Shown here piece after piece: positions 7,046 through 18,700 of a stretch of DNA of 24,498 bases (its first letter is position 1; each line of letters opens with the position of its first letter). The position numbers and the translations under genes were made by a program. The DNA comes from UBA1723 sp018066165 (GTDB lineage: Bacteria > Bacteroidota > Bacteroidia > Bacteroidales > Paludibacteraceae), in NCBI GenBank assembly GCA_018066165.1, contig JAGHRX010000124.1, forward strand, positions 1-24,498. The letters are read 5' to 3'. The notes under the pieces were generated by a model. That model was not told where the DNA came from. It saw nothing but the letters and a program-made list of their open reading frames with translations, and made no database searches.

Positions 7046-9649
7046 TTAATCTTCAATTAATTTGAATGAAGGCTTAGTGGATGATTTGTCCTCATTGGCC
7101 TCGATAATAATTTCATACTTTTTATCGATACCGTTTTCAAGAATCACCTCAGCGACAGCATCCTCGACACAAGTTTGCAATGTGCGACGCAATGGTCTTG
7201 CACCGTAGACAGGATCGTAGCTCTTAGACACCATATAGTCCATAGCGTCAGGAGTGATGGAAAGTTTCATTCCAAGTTTACCGATTCTCTCACGTATTGG
7301 TTTAATCTCAAGTTCGATAATCTTAGTGATAGAATCCTTCTCAAGTGGAGAGAAACTTACAATCTCATCGATACGGTTAAGGAACTCAGGAGTGAAAGTC
7401 TTGTTAAGCTGCTTACGAACGACGTCATCAGCAGTAGCCTTGCTAACCTCAGTCTGCATAGAGAAACCGATACCACGACCGAACTCCTTCAACTGACGAG
7501 ATCCGACGTTACTTGTCATGATAATAACAGTGTTCTTAAAATCAACCTTACGTCCCTGGCTATCAGTCAAGCATCCTTCATCCATTACTTGAAGAAGAAT
7601 ATAATAGACATCAGCATGAGCCTTCTCAATCTCATCAAGAAGCACGATTGAATATGGTTTTGTACGGACCTTCTCAGTCAACTGACCACCATCCTCGTGG
7701 CCAACGTATCCCGGAGGAGCTCCGATAAGACGTGAGACAGCATGTTTCTCCATGTACTCACTCATATCAATACGGATTAGCGACTCATCACCGTCGAACA
7801 TCTCCTTAGCGAGCATCTTGGCAAGATAAGTCTTACCGACACCGGTTGGTCCAAGGAACAAGAAAGTGCCGATTGGTCGGTTAGGATCACCAAGGCCAAT
7901 CTTATTGCGTCGGATAGCCTTCACCACCTTAGCAACAGCATCGTCTTGCCCAATCACCTTACCCTTCAACACGTTAGGCATATCCACCAAACGTTGGCTC
8001 TCATCCTTAGCTATACGAGTGATTGGAATACCAGTCATTGTAGCGACGACACGCATCACGTCATCTTCAGTCACCACACGACGGTTAGACTTCATCTGCT
8101 CTGTCCACTTCTTCTTTTCATCATTAAGTTGGACAGTCAAAGCCTTTATCTGGTCACGCAATTCAGTAGCCAACTCATAGTTTTGCTTCTTCACTGCGTT
8201 CATCTTCTCATCTTCAAGAGTCTTCAACTCAGCCTCAATCTCAGTTACGATGGAAGGAATCTCCACGTCTACAATATGAGTAGCGGCACCAGCCTCGTCC
8301 ATAGCGTCGATAGCCTTGTCAGGGAACATACGGTCACCGATATATCTACCTGTAAGTTTGACGCAAGCCATGATTGCCTCGTCAGTATACTTCACCATGT
8401 GATGTTCCTCGTAAGAAGCCTTACTATTGTTAAGGATCTCAAGAGTCTCCTCTTCTGTAGTTGGATCGACAAGCACACGTTGGAAACGACGGTCAAGAGC
8501 ACCATCTTTCTCAAAATACTGACGATACTCCTTAATGGTAGTCGTACCAATACACTGGAATTCGCCACGAGCCAAAGCCGGTTTCAACATATTAGCGGCA
8601 TCCAATGTGCCAGGTGCAGAACCTGCTCCGATCATTGTGTGAATCTCGTCAATGAAAACGATCACATTCTTATTGCCAGCCACCTCAGAAAGGATAGCCT
8701 TTAAACGCTCCTCAAACTGTCCACGGTATTTAGTGCCAGCGACAAGGGCACCCATGTCGAGAGCATAAATCACCTTATCAAGAAGAATATGCGGAGCACG
8801 CTTGTTTACAATATCAAGAGCAAGGCCGTCTACAATAGAAGTTTTACCAACACCAGGCTGACCAATCAACACAGCATTGTTTTTCTTCTTACGACTTAAA
8901 ATCTGCGACAAACGTTCGATCTCTCGACGTCTACCAACTATTTCTGCCACATTACCATTAGCAGCCTCACGTGAAAGATTGCGAGCATACTTTTCAAGAT
9001 AGGGCATGGCAGAATTCGACGACGTTGAAGCCTGTTTAGTTGATGTCGGCTGTTTTGGCATAGCACCAGCATCATTGTCCATATCATCTTCATCTTCGTC
9101 ATCGTCATCTTGCACATTATCATCGATATTCAAATCTATCGGTTCAATAGTGTCAAGACCGCCCTCCTCTTCTTCAGCAAACTGTTCTTCCTTATCCCAC
9201 ATTTTGTGAGAGATGGCAAACATCTTATCGTAAGTGACGCCTTCCGAAATAAGCACCTCAGCAGCTAAATTAGAATCCTCACGTAGAATAGCCAATAGAA
9301 GGATATCAGTGTCAGACTGCTCTATAGTGCGAAACTGGCGGCGCTCAAGTTCCATCAAATAAAGGAGACGTTCGGTAGATTTAAGCATAGGTATATCCTC
9401 GTCGAAGAAAGGATTATTATTTTCCTTACGAATAACATCCTCAATTTTCTGACGAATAAGACGAGGCTCAACATTTAGTTCTTCGAATGCTGCCATAGCA
9501 GGTCCCTCGCCATCACGAAAGATTCCAAGCAATAGATGTTCGGGAGCAATACTATCATTACCCAAACGTGCAGCTTCCTCCTTACTATAGATGATTACGT
9601 CTTTTACTCGTTTTGTAACCTTATTATTAAAAAAATTGTCCTGTTGCAT
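7046..9649 (-). CDS. clpC: ClpC-type AAA+ unfoldase of the Clp protease
   Basis: Hexameric AAA+ unfoldase that threads damaged or regulated proteins into ClpP. The order is: Clp N-domain repeats (about 1-150); an unusual acidic linker (157-213, with a long Asp/Glu run and a Ser/Thr/Gln-rich segment); first AAA+ module with Walker A GQPGVGKT (263-270) and Walker B VFIDEIH; a middle region with the UVR-like motif NYELATELRDQI that separates ClpC from ClpB and ClpA; second AAA+ module with GPTGVGKT (about 598-606) and VLLDEIEKAH; and a C-terminal ClpB-D2-small domain. The IGF tripeptide (about 727-729) in EFGRGIGFSM is the ClpP docking loop, so it should work with ClpP, which is not in this window. 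Length 867 is normal allowing for the linker. It heads a unit with the PspC-domain gene and has a good -7 box just upstream. Confidence 0.97.
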   Translation of the reverse strand: MQQDNFFNNKVTKRVKDVIIYSKEEAARLGNDSIAPEHLLLGIFRDGEGPAMAAFEELNVEPRLIRQKIEDVIRKENNNPFFDEDIPMLKSTERLLYLMELERRQFRTIEQSDTDILLLAILREDSNLAAEVLISEGVTYDKMFAISHKMWDKEEQFAEEEEGGLDTIEPIDLNIDDNVQDDDDEDEDDMDNDAGAMPKQPTSTKQASTSSNSAMPYLEKYARNLSREAANGNVAEIVGRRREIERLSQILSRKKKNNAVLIGQPGVGKTSIVDGLALDIVNKRAPHILLDKVIYALDMGALVAGTKYRGQFEERLKAILSEVAGNKNVIVFIDEIHTMIGAGSAPGTLDAANMLKPALARGEFQCIGTTTIKEYRQYFEKDGALDRRFQRVLVDPTTEEETLEILNNSKASYEEHHMVKYTDEAIMACVKLTGRYIGDRMFPDKAIDAMDEAGAATHIVDVEIPSIVTEIEAELKTLEDEKMNAVKKQNYELATELRDQIKALTVQLNDEKKKWTEQMKSNRRVVTEDDVMRVVATMTGIPITRIAKDESQRLVDMPNVLKGKVIGQDDAVAKVVKAIRRNKIGLGDPNRPIGTFLFLGPTGVGKTYLAKMLAKEMFDGDESLIRIDMSEYMEKHAVSRLIGAPPGYVGHEDGGQLTEKVRTKPYSIVLLDEIEKAHADVYYILLQVMDEGCLTDSQGRKVDFKNTVIIMTSNVGSRQLKEFGRGIGFSMQTEVSKATADDVVRKQLNKTFTPEFLNRIDEIVSFSPLEKDSITKIIELEIKPIRERIGKLGMKLSITPDAMDYMVSKSYDPVYGARPLRRTLQTCVEDAVAEVILENGIDKKYEIIIEANEDKSSTKPSFKLIED

Positions 9650-9671
9650 TTAAGTTCTTTCAAGTTTTATG

Positions 9672-9702
9672 CAAATATACTCAATTTTTCGGTCGATGCA
9701 TA
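9672..9702 (-). promoter_or_regulatory. Candidate clpC promoter
   Basis: The minus strand has TATATTTG (9672-9679), an exact TAnnTTTG -7 box, and TATG (9699-9702) as a three-of-four -33 element after a 19-base spacer. The predicted start gives a leader of about 18 bases before the clpC ATG. It lies downstream of the giant gene's terminator, so clpC should be independently transcribed. Confidence 0.55.
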
Positions 9703-9721
9703 ATTACCTATATAGAATTGA

Positions 9722-9757
9722 CATAAAAAAAGGAGACGCAATAATTTGCGTCTCCTA
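9722..9757 (-). terminator. Intrinsic terminator of the giant secreted-protein gene
   Basis: Minus-strand AGGAGACGCAA pairs with TTGCGTCTCCT (11 bp, 9731-9741 with 9746-9756) around a four-base loop and runs into a T-run. It starts about 20 bases after the giant gene's stop codon. Confidence 0.88.
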
Positions 9758-9777
9758 AATTAAATATTGTTCAGCCG

Positions 9778-12700
9778 CTACTTAAAGTAGACAACCTCAA
9801 TAGTACCCTTATGCTTTTCAAGATTCTTCAAAGTAATCTCGTAGAAATAAACACCAGGATCGACATACTCACCACGCAATTTACCATCCCAACCGTTATG
9901 ACTTTCAACCATCTTCTGTCCGTAACGGTTGAAGATAATCACGTCGTAACCTTCCATGAATGTATCATTCATTCCGATTGAGTTCATTGGAGTGAATGCT
10001 GTTGGAATATCCTTGACAACATCTATCGCTACAACATTAGAAGGAACCGCTGGACAAACACTGTCTATCATCAAAACGTAATATGAAGCAGTATCCTGAA
10101 GACCAATTAGTTCATACTTATTATGGTCGATTTCATTAGAGTACTTGATTTCAAGCAATGAGTCAGGCTCCAATATCAAGTCCTTATACTCATCCTTAAT
10201 TTCACCGAACTTATCGAATACCTCCTCGAATCTACCGTCGAACGCTCCATTGACCTTATACCAGTGATACTCGTATGGACGATACTTAGTCACAAGAGTA
10301 AGTTCAGCATTTTCATTTCTGAAGACACGAGGCTTATTCTGTGGATTTGTCACCAACATGAAGTTATCAGGGCTCATCTTCGACAATGTATGAACATAAA
10401 CTCCATCCCACGAAGAATCTCTTCCACACTCGTTCTCTGCATAATATCTCAAAGATAGAGGATAATTAGAGTAAGGGATCTCAGCGCCTGCCTCGTATTC
10501 CTGACCATTGATCATCCATCCCTCCTTAGTAATTGGAGCTCCATTATCGTAAGTGTAAACGGAGAATCTGTCGTATAGGCTCTCCTCTCCAGATATCAAA
10601 GGAAGAGAATCATCCTCACAAATTGTGTAATGGTCTGATGTCAAATATACGCTTGGTTTATCGTGAACCTCGATATAAGCATGAGCAGTATCGCGACATA
10701 GTCTGACAGTATCTGTGATCACAACATAATAAACTCCTGTTTTCTTATGAGAATTCAATGCAAGAATTTCACTCTCCTGCTTTTGGTCAAATCTCCAAGC
10801 ATTTGTAGACTTGTCATTAGAGAAGATTAGACCTTCAAGACACAAAGTATCACGATAGTAATCGAACACTACGGATTTAGTAGTCTGCCATCCATACTTG
10901 TGAGTAAATGGATCCAAGCCCCAGAAGCGTCCAGAGTAGTTTGTGATTTCATTACTCTTAACTGTCATTCTTGGGTCAGCGCACAAAGTATCATTAACCA
11001 TTGATATTGACACTACAGACTTTCTAGTAGGAACCTCAACACGTTTGATCATAGAATCCTGCAAACCACATGGATCCTCGAAGATGATCTTAACATCAAG
11101 ATATCCGGCTTCAGTTTTCAAAGTATCACCAGCTGGCGGTATCTGAGTATGTTTGTAATGCTCTACTGCGTTCGGATCACAATTGTCAGATACAATGTCT
11201 ACAGGAAGCAATTTGTCTACATCAGGGACAAGGAAGATACATGGTCTTGCATAATCTGCCTGAATAACTGTATCCTGGAACCACTTAGGAACATTAACAA
11301 TAGGAGGAACTGTATCTCTTACAACACGTAGATACTTAATTGTATCAGAGTGATTATTACATGCATCGTAAGCAACGAAACGTCTTACCACATCATAGTT
11401 GTAATACTCACACTTGCTAGGATCATTAGATCTATTTGTTGAGTCAGAGAAGAAAATACCACTCTTTAGATCAATTCCTGCAGCTTTTGCAATTGGATTG
11501 TCATAAATAACATCCCAACAATTATCCTTAGCCTTAATTGCTGAATTAGCAAATGGCTCAGTAGGAGTACAAACGAATGTATCAATAGTTGAGACTGCAT
11601 CTTCCAACCAAACTGGAGGAACATCATCTTTCACTCTGAATGTATCCGAACAAGGTGTAACCTCTTGTTTTCTCAAGTCAACTGCAGAATACTTTCTGAT
11701 CAAAGTGTACTCACATAGAATTACTGTTGACACCTTATTATTTGTTGCGTCAAGAATAACCGAATCAACCTTGAATGAAGATGGATCAACCAACTCAGGA
11801 GCTAATGTTCCGTCCTGTGCCAAGAACTTACCTCCAGCAGCAATGAATTCCTCGAATGTCTTGTATGATGAAGGAAGATCATTATGACAAATATACTTAC
11901 GATCATCCAATGGAGGACAGTTCATTCCTGGAGCACCAGTGTTAATAACATTAACAACTCTATCACAAGTCTTTGTTTCCTCAGATCCAGGAGTCGTATC
12001 CTTAACAACCAAAGTGATTGTAGTCAATCCAAGTGGATATGGATCTCTCAACTGCTTATTATCAGAACGAGTGAACGCAGTATCAAGCTGGCCACATGCG
12101 TTAAGAAGTGAGAAGTCTGGAACAATGAATCCCATTCTTTCAACCTCTGAGAATGGAACCTCATCAGCAGCGGTCTTCAACTCGACTGTGATAGTATCTT
12201 TCTCTCCTAACAATGTACAATTGAAGCTATCAATTCCAGCATTACGAACCTTAATCTGTTGCTCACAAATATATTCAACTCCGTGGTAAATATATCTTCT
12301 GAAAACAGTATCAATACCAAGATCGAACTTCTCTGTGATTTCCTTACCTGAAGCACGCCATACTTTCAACAATGGAACAATTGTATCAGCACAATAGTCT
12401 CTAAAATAAGGAAGAGAGTCATTCAACAAAATGTCTTCTGGATCCAACTGACATACAGCAATAGGCAATGTGACAAGAGTATCTTTTGGACATTTAATGA
12501 CAGGGTCCTTAATATCACCAACCTGAACTATCTGAGAACAAGTATCAATACTATCTTTCAATGTCTTTGAATGATCGATATAAACCCAATATACAGTTGT
12601 TACTCCAACATAGAATGTATCATCCACACCCTTAAATGGAACCTTGTCTGAACGGAATACTGTATCAGGCAGGATAATCTCATTTGTACATGGGTTCACT

Positions 12701-15700
12701 GCCACAGGAACATCAAGAGCAACCGAAATGCTACATGAATCATCACTTGTTGGCGGGAATGAAGGCAATTCAACACATGAGATATCGATTCTCTTATCTG
12801 TCAAAATATTCAAGACTTCATTACAAGTATCTGTTGCAGTTGAATACTTGCTCTCGAATACCCAAGCAATATGATATACACCAACCTCCAACTTTTCTAC
12901 TTTGTATGAAGGAGTACCCTCATTCATCTCTGCAAGTAGAGTGTAAGTTGGTTTGCTATCAACAGTATCAACTCTATATGCCTTTCCATATACGATGTAG
13001 TCCTTAACACATGCATCTTTTCCTTCTTGAATTGGAAGAATCTGATCATCAAGAACGACGTCGCACTCACCTACTGCATATTTCTTGACTGTATCATTAA
13101 ATACAGAACAATCAAATATTGGTTTAGTAGACGACTTAATTGTCAAATCAATGTCACATCTCTTAGACAAAACTGTCAATGAATCAAGTTCAAACAACCA
13201 AGAGATCTTGTATGGCTCACCTACCTCAAACTTAGTTGGCAACGCAGAATAAGTAGTGTCACCATCTGTTGTGATTGTCATCAACTGAGGAACACCCTTA
13301 ATCTCAAGTCCTGAACAATACTCGTTTGCGTATGGCTGCTTGATTGAGTCAAGAACCATATCCTTAGTTATGTCACAAATGCCCTCTGGCAAAACAATAT
13401 TCTCATCAAGGATTGTGTCACAGTCTACAACTGGCTCCATTGAATCCTTAACTGTAATAACTTGAGTACACAAGAAATTGTATGAACCGAAGTCGTACTT
13501 CCAATATACAGTATCAACACCAACACCGAATGGAACACCAAGAATATCATCACCATTAGCTGAACTCTGTCCTGGCAAGCTTGATCTTGTAACGACAGAA
13601 TCGATATGAGCACCAGAACACAAATCATAAACTGGCTTAATATTCAAACCAAGTTCCTTAAACTCGATATCACAATCGTATGGAGGCAACACAATTGATG
13701 TGTCAGGCATCTGACTACAATCAACTGGTGGAACGTTCACGTCTCCTACTCTTACAATCTGTGTACAAGTAGCGACTGAATCAACCAATGTGTGTGTAGT
13801 AGAATCAATAAATACCCAGATGATCTCATTTGGTCCAACGAAGAATGGATCATCCATAGTCAAACCATTTGGACGTGTAGGTGTTCCAACAAACTCACCA
13901 AGTCCACATGGATGCAAAGCAACTGGATAACCACGCTTTACCAAAGAATCCTTAACTTGTGCTGCTGGTACAGAACACTCACCCTCTGCCACTGGGATAT
14001 TAACTGTATCTTTATTTATTGAATCACAGTTGACCTTCAACAACTCAGTTGTACGAACATCAACCAACTGATCACATGAGTCTTTAACTGAACCTGTGAA
14101 ATCTGTGAATATCCACTTAATCCATGTAGGTCCAAGAGGATACTTATCAGAAATAGGATCCAACTTAGCATCGTCTGAACGAGTTCCCTCACCTGGACGC
14201 TTGAAATAAGATGAGTCTGGATCTGCACATGGATCATCAGCGTAAGGAATCTCCAATGTATCTGCCAATGAAACAGAGTCACATCCAGCTACAATCTTAT
14301 GCATTGCAGGAGTCAACTCTTCACAATTGATTTCAAATTTCTTATTACCCTTAATATTGATATCCTGCTCACATTTTGCAGTATCCTCAACATTATATGG
14401 GCTAACCATTGTCCATGTAATATGAGTATGTCCTGTTGGGAATGGATCTGAAATCTCCAACGAGTCACTTCTGTGAGGAACACCCCAAATTGTATCCTTT
14501 GTACATACGTCAATTCCGTATGGGAACTTAGTGATTACGCTGTCACCAGGGACATCACAACGTCCTTCTGTAGCCTTTATTGTATCAATATCAGCCGCGT
14601 TTTCACAGTTAGGTTCCAAAGGATTCTGGTGGTTTGGACGAATGATCTGATCACAAGTCTTAACCTTACCATCAATCTTAGAACGGAATACCCACAACAA
14701 ATGATAGTCACGACCTACCTCAAATACATAATCCTCAGGGATTCTCTTATCTGTACCATATAGAGTAAGAACTCCTGGAATCGTCTCATCTGTACATGAA
14801 CGTGTTGCTACATAATCACCGTTCAAAATATCCCAAATATCACCAACAACTACAGTACACTCACCTGGATCTGCAACTGGATAATAAGGATTTGGATCAA
14901 TCTTAGAACAGTCAAAGCTTGGTCCACGACCATCAATTACATTTACATATTTAATACATGAGTCGACGTTGCCAGACTGGTCAGAGAAGATAAACTTCAA
15001 CTTAGTCAAACCAACAGGGAATGCTTCAACCTTCCACTCCTCGTTATCATTTCCGTCGACAACAAGATCAAACTTATTTGTCTCGATATTCAAGAAATAT
15101 CTCTTAACGACTGGATCGATGAACAAGATATCACCACCATTAGTTAAATTGTCACACTCGTCGTATGCTTTTGGTAGGATAATCAAATCCTTCAAATCCT
15201 CGTATGTCAAACCACACACATCAGATGACACATTACCCATAACTGTATCCTTACCGTCGAAACAGTCAAGAATCTCTGGCTTAGTACCATCCTTTACTGT
15301 ACGGTACATAACACAAGTATCAGACAAATTAGCGTGGTCAGTATAGATATACAAGAACTTATGTGTTCCGACTGGGAACATCACATTCTTGATTGCCTCG
15401 TCATCGTATCTTACGATCTTTCCGTCGTAATTCTTAACGAATGCCTGAACCTTAGCCTTGATTGTGCCATCACACAAATCCTCTATAGTGCTATTTAGAT
15501 CGACGTCGATGCTTTCAAAAGGAAGCTCACATGTATTATTAGCAAGCACATCTTTATCTGTCAAATTCTTACATGCTTCAGATGCATCAGGCGGAGTTGT
15601 GTCTGCAATAGTCAAATACTGCTCACAAGTCTTGTCATTACCAGCCTTGTCAACAAAGTGCCAAATGAAATGGTAAGTAGTGTCCTTACGCAATGACTTG

Positions 15701-18700
15701 AATGGCTCCTTTAGAGGAATCTCTGTAACCTCATCCTCGTCACGTAGCATTGGCACTCCCTTTATGTCTCCATCACAATTATCTATTGCTGTGTGTGAAC
15801 CAAGTGCAGCAAGTACCTCTTCAAGATTCAACTCGCACTGATCTGGAGCCAAAGCAACAGTAGTGTCCAAAATCTCACTACAATCAAATGTTGGCTTGAC
15901 AGAGTCAAGCACAGTGATTTTCTGCTTACATACAGACGATGCACCTGCAGCATCTGTAAATGTCCATGTAATAGTTGTCACTCCCTTCTTATATGGAGCT
16001 GTCATTACATCCTCACCGTCACTTCTGACACCGACACCCTTGATTGTTGAACCAGTTGGTGAACATGGATCATCTGCGATTTCAGGAATCTGAAGACCAG
16101 CCTTGATGACAACATCAGCCTCTGCAATACAGTTAGCATCTACGTATGCTGTCAACGGTGGAGTCACAGTCTCACAGTCTACTGGAGGGCCAAGAGTATC
16201 GATAACCTGGATATACTGAGTACAAGTGTCACTGTTTCCAGATTCGTCAGTCACAATCCAATCGATTGTTGTCTCTCCTACTTTATATGGAGCTGCTAAA
16301 TCTGTTGACTTCTTTCCCTTGAATGTACGAACCCATGAAAGTTTCAAATCATCTGTGGCTGTACAGTTATCTTTTGCCTCCAACTGCTCCAATGTAGGTT
16401 TTACAACCTTAACCTGAGCCTGACTCAACTCACATGACTGGTCAGCATAGAACTTAGAAGTTCCTTCCCATGGTCCACACTTCAAAGTAGGAGCAATTGT
16501 ATCCTTAACCTCAATTGTAATAACACAACTGTCGACCAAAACCTGTGCGGCTGGATCTGTCTTATCAAAAGTATTAGAAAAATACCATACATATTTATTA
16601 ATACCTACTGGCAAATTGTAGTTCTTAACAATCGACGGTACAGTCTCAAAATTAGTCAAGTTTGCAGTAGCATAAACAGCATGCATCGAGTCACACGGAC
16701 ATTTATCAGGTCCTTGCTGTGAAGCAAATACAATATCCTTTGTTGCGACGCGATCATCATCGCCTTCTTTAGGATTTTCAATTGTAGTCACTACTCCATT
16801 TGCATCATACAAGCGAACAGAGTCAGGATATACAATTGCTGTTCTAAATCCAGTTCTTGAACCACTTATTGCATTCAAACCATCAAACGTCACAGGTCTA
16901 CCACCAGGTCCTGGAGTTGTCTTTACTGCATCGTACTTCTTACAATCAGTGACACCTGGTCTGCCTTTACAATCACCATACTTAGTTGTTAGATAATATT
17001 GGACAGAAGCTGTTGGAATTTCATCCAATTTGACATTATATATAGCCTGACATTTCTCATCAGTATACAATGTCAATGGAGCAGTGTTACAATCTGGAAC
17101 TGGAGGTGCATTACGCACTACAGTAACAGTTTGCTCACATGTCTTGGAATTGAATCTAGCATCTGTGAACTTATATGTGATTGTATAAACTTTAGATTTC
17201 TTGACATCCTTATCAGCCTCAAACTTAAACTTCTTAAATTGATCAAGAGTCTTGATAACTGTCTTTTTGCCATCAGGAGCTGTAATAGTGATATCGATAG
17301 TAACTGGTCCGCCACACATATCTTCGACATCTGTATGCATAGACAAAGAACCATCATCGAAATATTTCTTTAGAGTATACTCCTTACCTGGATCATCTGT
17401 AGTCTGACCCATTGCTGATGCGTATGGATCATACTTAACCTCAGTCGCAGTAGTGACAAAGTTTGGATAAACCATTATATTTCTCAAAGACGAGCAATCA
17501 AACTCTGGAGCATCCTGATCTTCAGCCATAAACGAAACCGAACACTCAACACTTACAGTCTCATCTACGTAAGCTCCTGTAAATTTCTTGAATACCCAAA
17601 CCAACTCATATTTGATTCCAGTCTCGAAAATAGGATCGTTCATCTGAGACTTCTTAATCTCATATAAATCATCACCCTCTTTAGGAATACGGTAATAAAG
17701 AGTTGGCACAAGTGTGTCTTCTGGAGTTGACGAACACTCATCAAATCCGTATGGCAACTTAGAAACCTCCTGAATCTTTGCAATCACAGACGATGGCTTC
17801 AATGTACATGTCAAAGTGTCGACATCCAATGTGCCCAAATCATCAATTGTCGGACAAGTCACATTTGGTTTCTTATCATCGATGACAGTAATCTTCTGCA
17901 AACAATATTTTGAATTTCCTGACTTATCAGAGAATTTCCAAAGGATCCAAGTAACACCTTTCTTATATGGATCATTCAAATCATTTTTCTTACTAAACGA
18001 AGATTCATTCTCTGATGGTCTTCCTTCTTGCTCACGTCTACCAATATACTCACCAGTAATAAATCCGTCGACCTTATTCAAGTCTTCCAATCTTGGAGCA
18101 GTAAGAGTAGGCAACTCTGATGGGTAATCACCAGGAACAGCCACACATCCTTTTTGATTCTTCAAATGAGCAGTGCGATCCTTGATCAAATCACAGTTAA
18201 CATTTGGAGCAGTCTCATCCTTTACAGTGACAACTGCATCACAAGAAATTGACTTGCCACATCCATCTGTAATTGTATAAGTCAACTCAATAGTTCCCGC
18301 AGGAGCAACAACCTTTTTATTGATTGTTGCAGCTTGAGACATCGAGAATGTTATAGGTCTTGACTGGTTTGTTCCACTCAATACTTTACCATCAAGATCC
18401 TTTACTGTCACTTCAATTGACATCTTAGGATCTGGATCACAGCTTGCGCTATATATAGGTAAAGGCAAATCTATAGTCTTTGTCTTTTCTGTTTCTCCTA
18501 ATACATACTCGCTACCATTAATCTTACTACAATCAATAGTTGGATCAACAGGAGTCTCAAATTTATATGTGTTATTTGCAGATGATGGACATCCTATTCC
18601 ATCTATTTCAGCTATAACAGATACTTTATGAGAAGTCAATGATCCATCACATGCTGCTACACGATCCCACGAGACCGTAGCTGTAGAGGATGACTTAGTA

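Noticed and set aside
7946..8704. Plus-strand open frame of 252 codons opposite clpC
   Set aside because: It is a shadow of the certain clpC frame, is rich in His/Ser/Leu from antisense reading and has no domain.
11026..18549. CRISPR array or DNA-level tandem repeat
   Set aside because: The periodicity is at protein level only; the units differ at DNA level and lie in one continuous reading frame.
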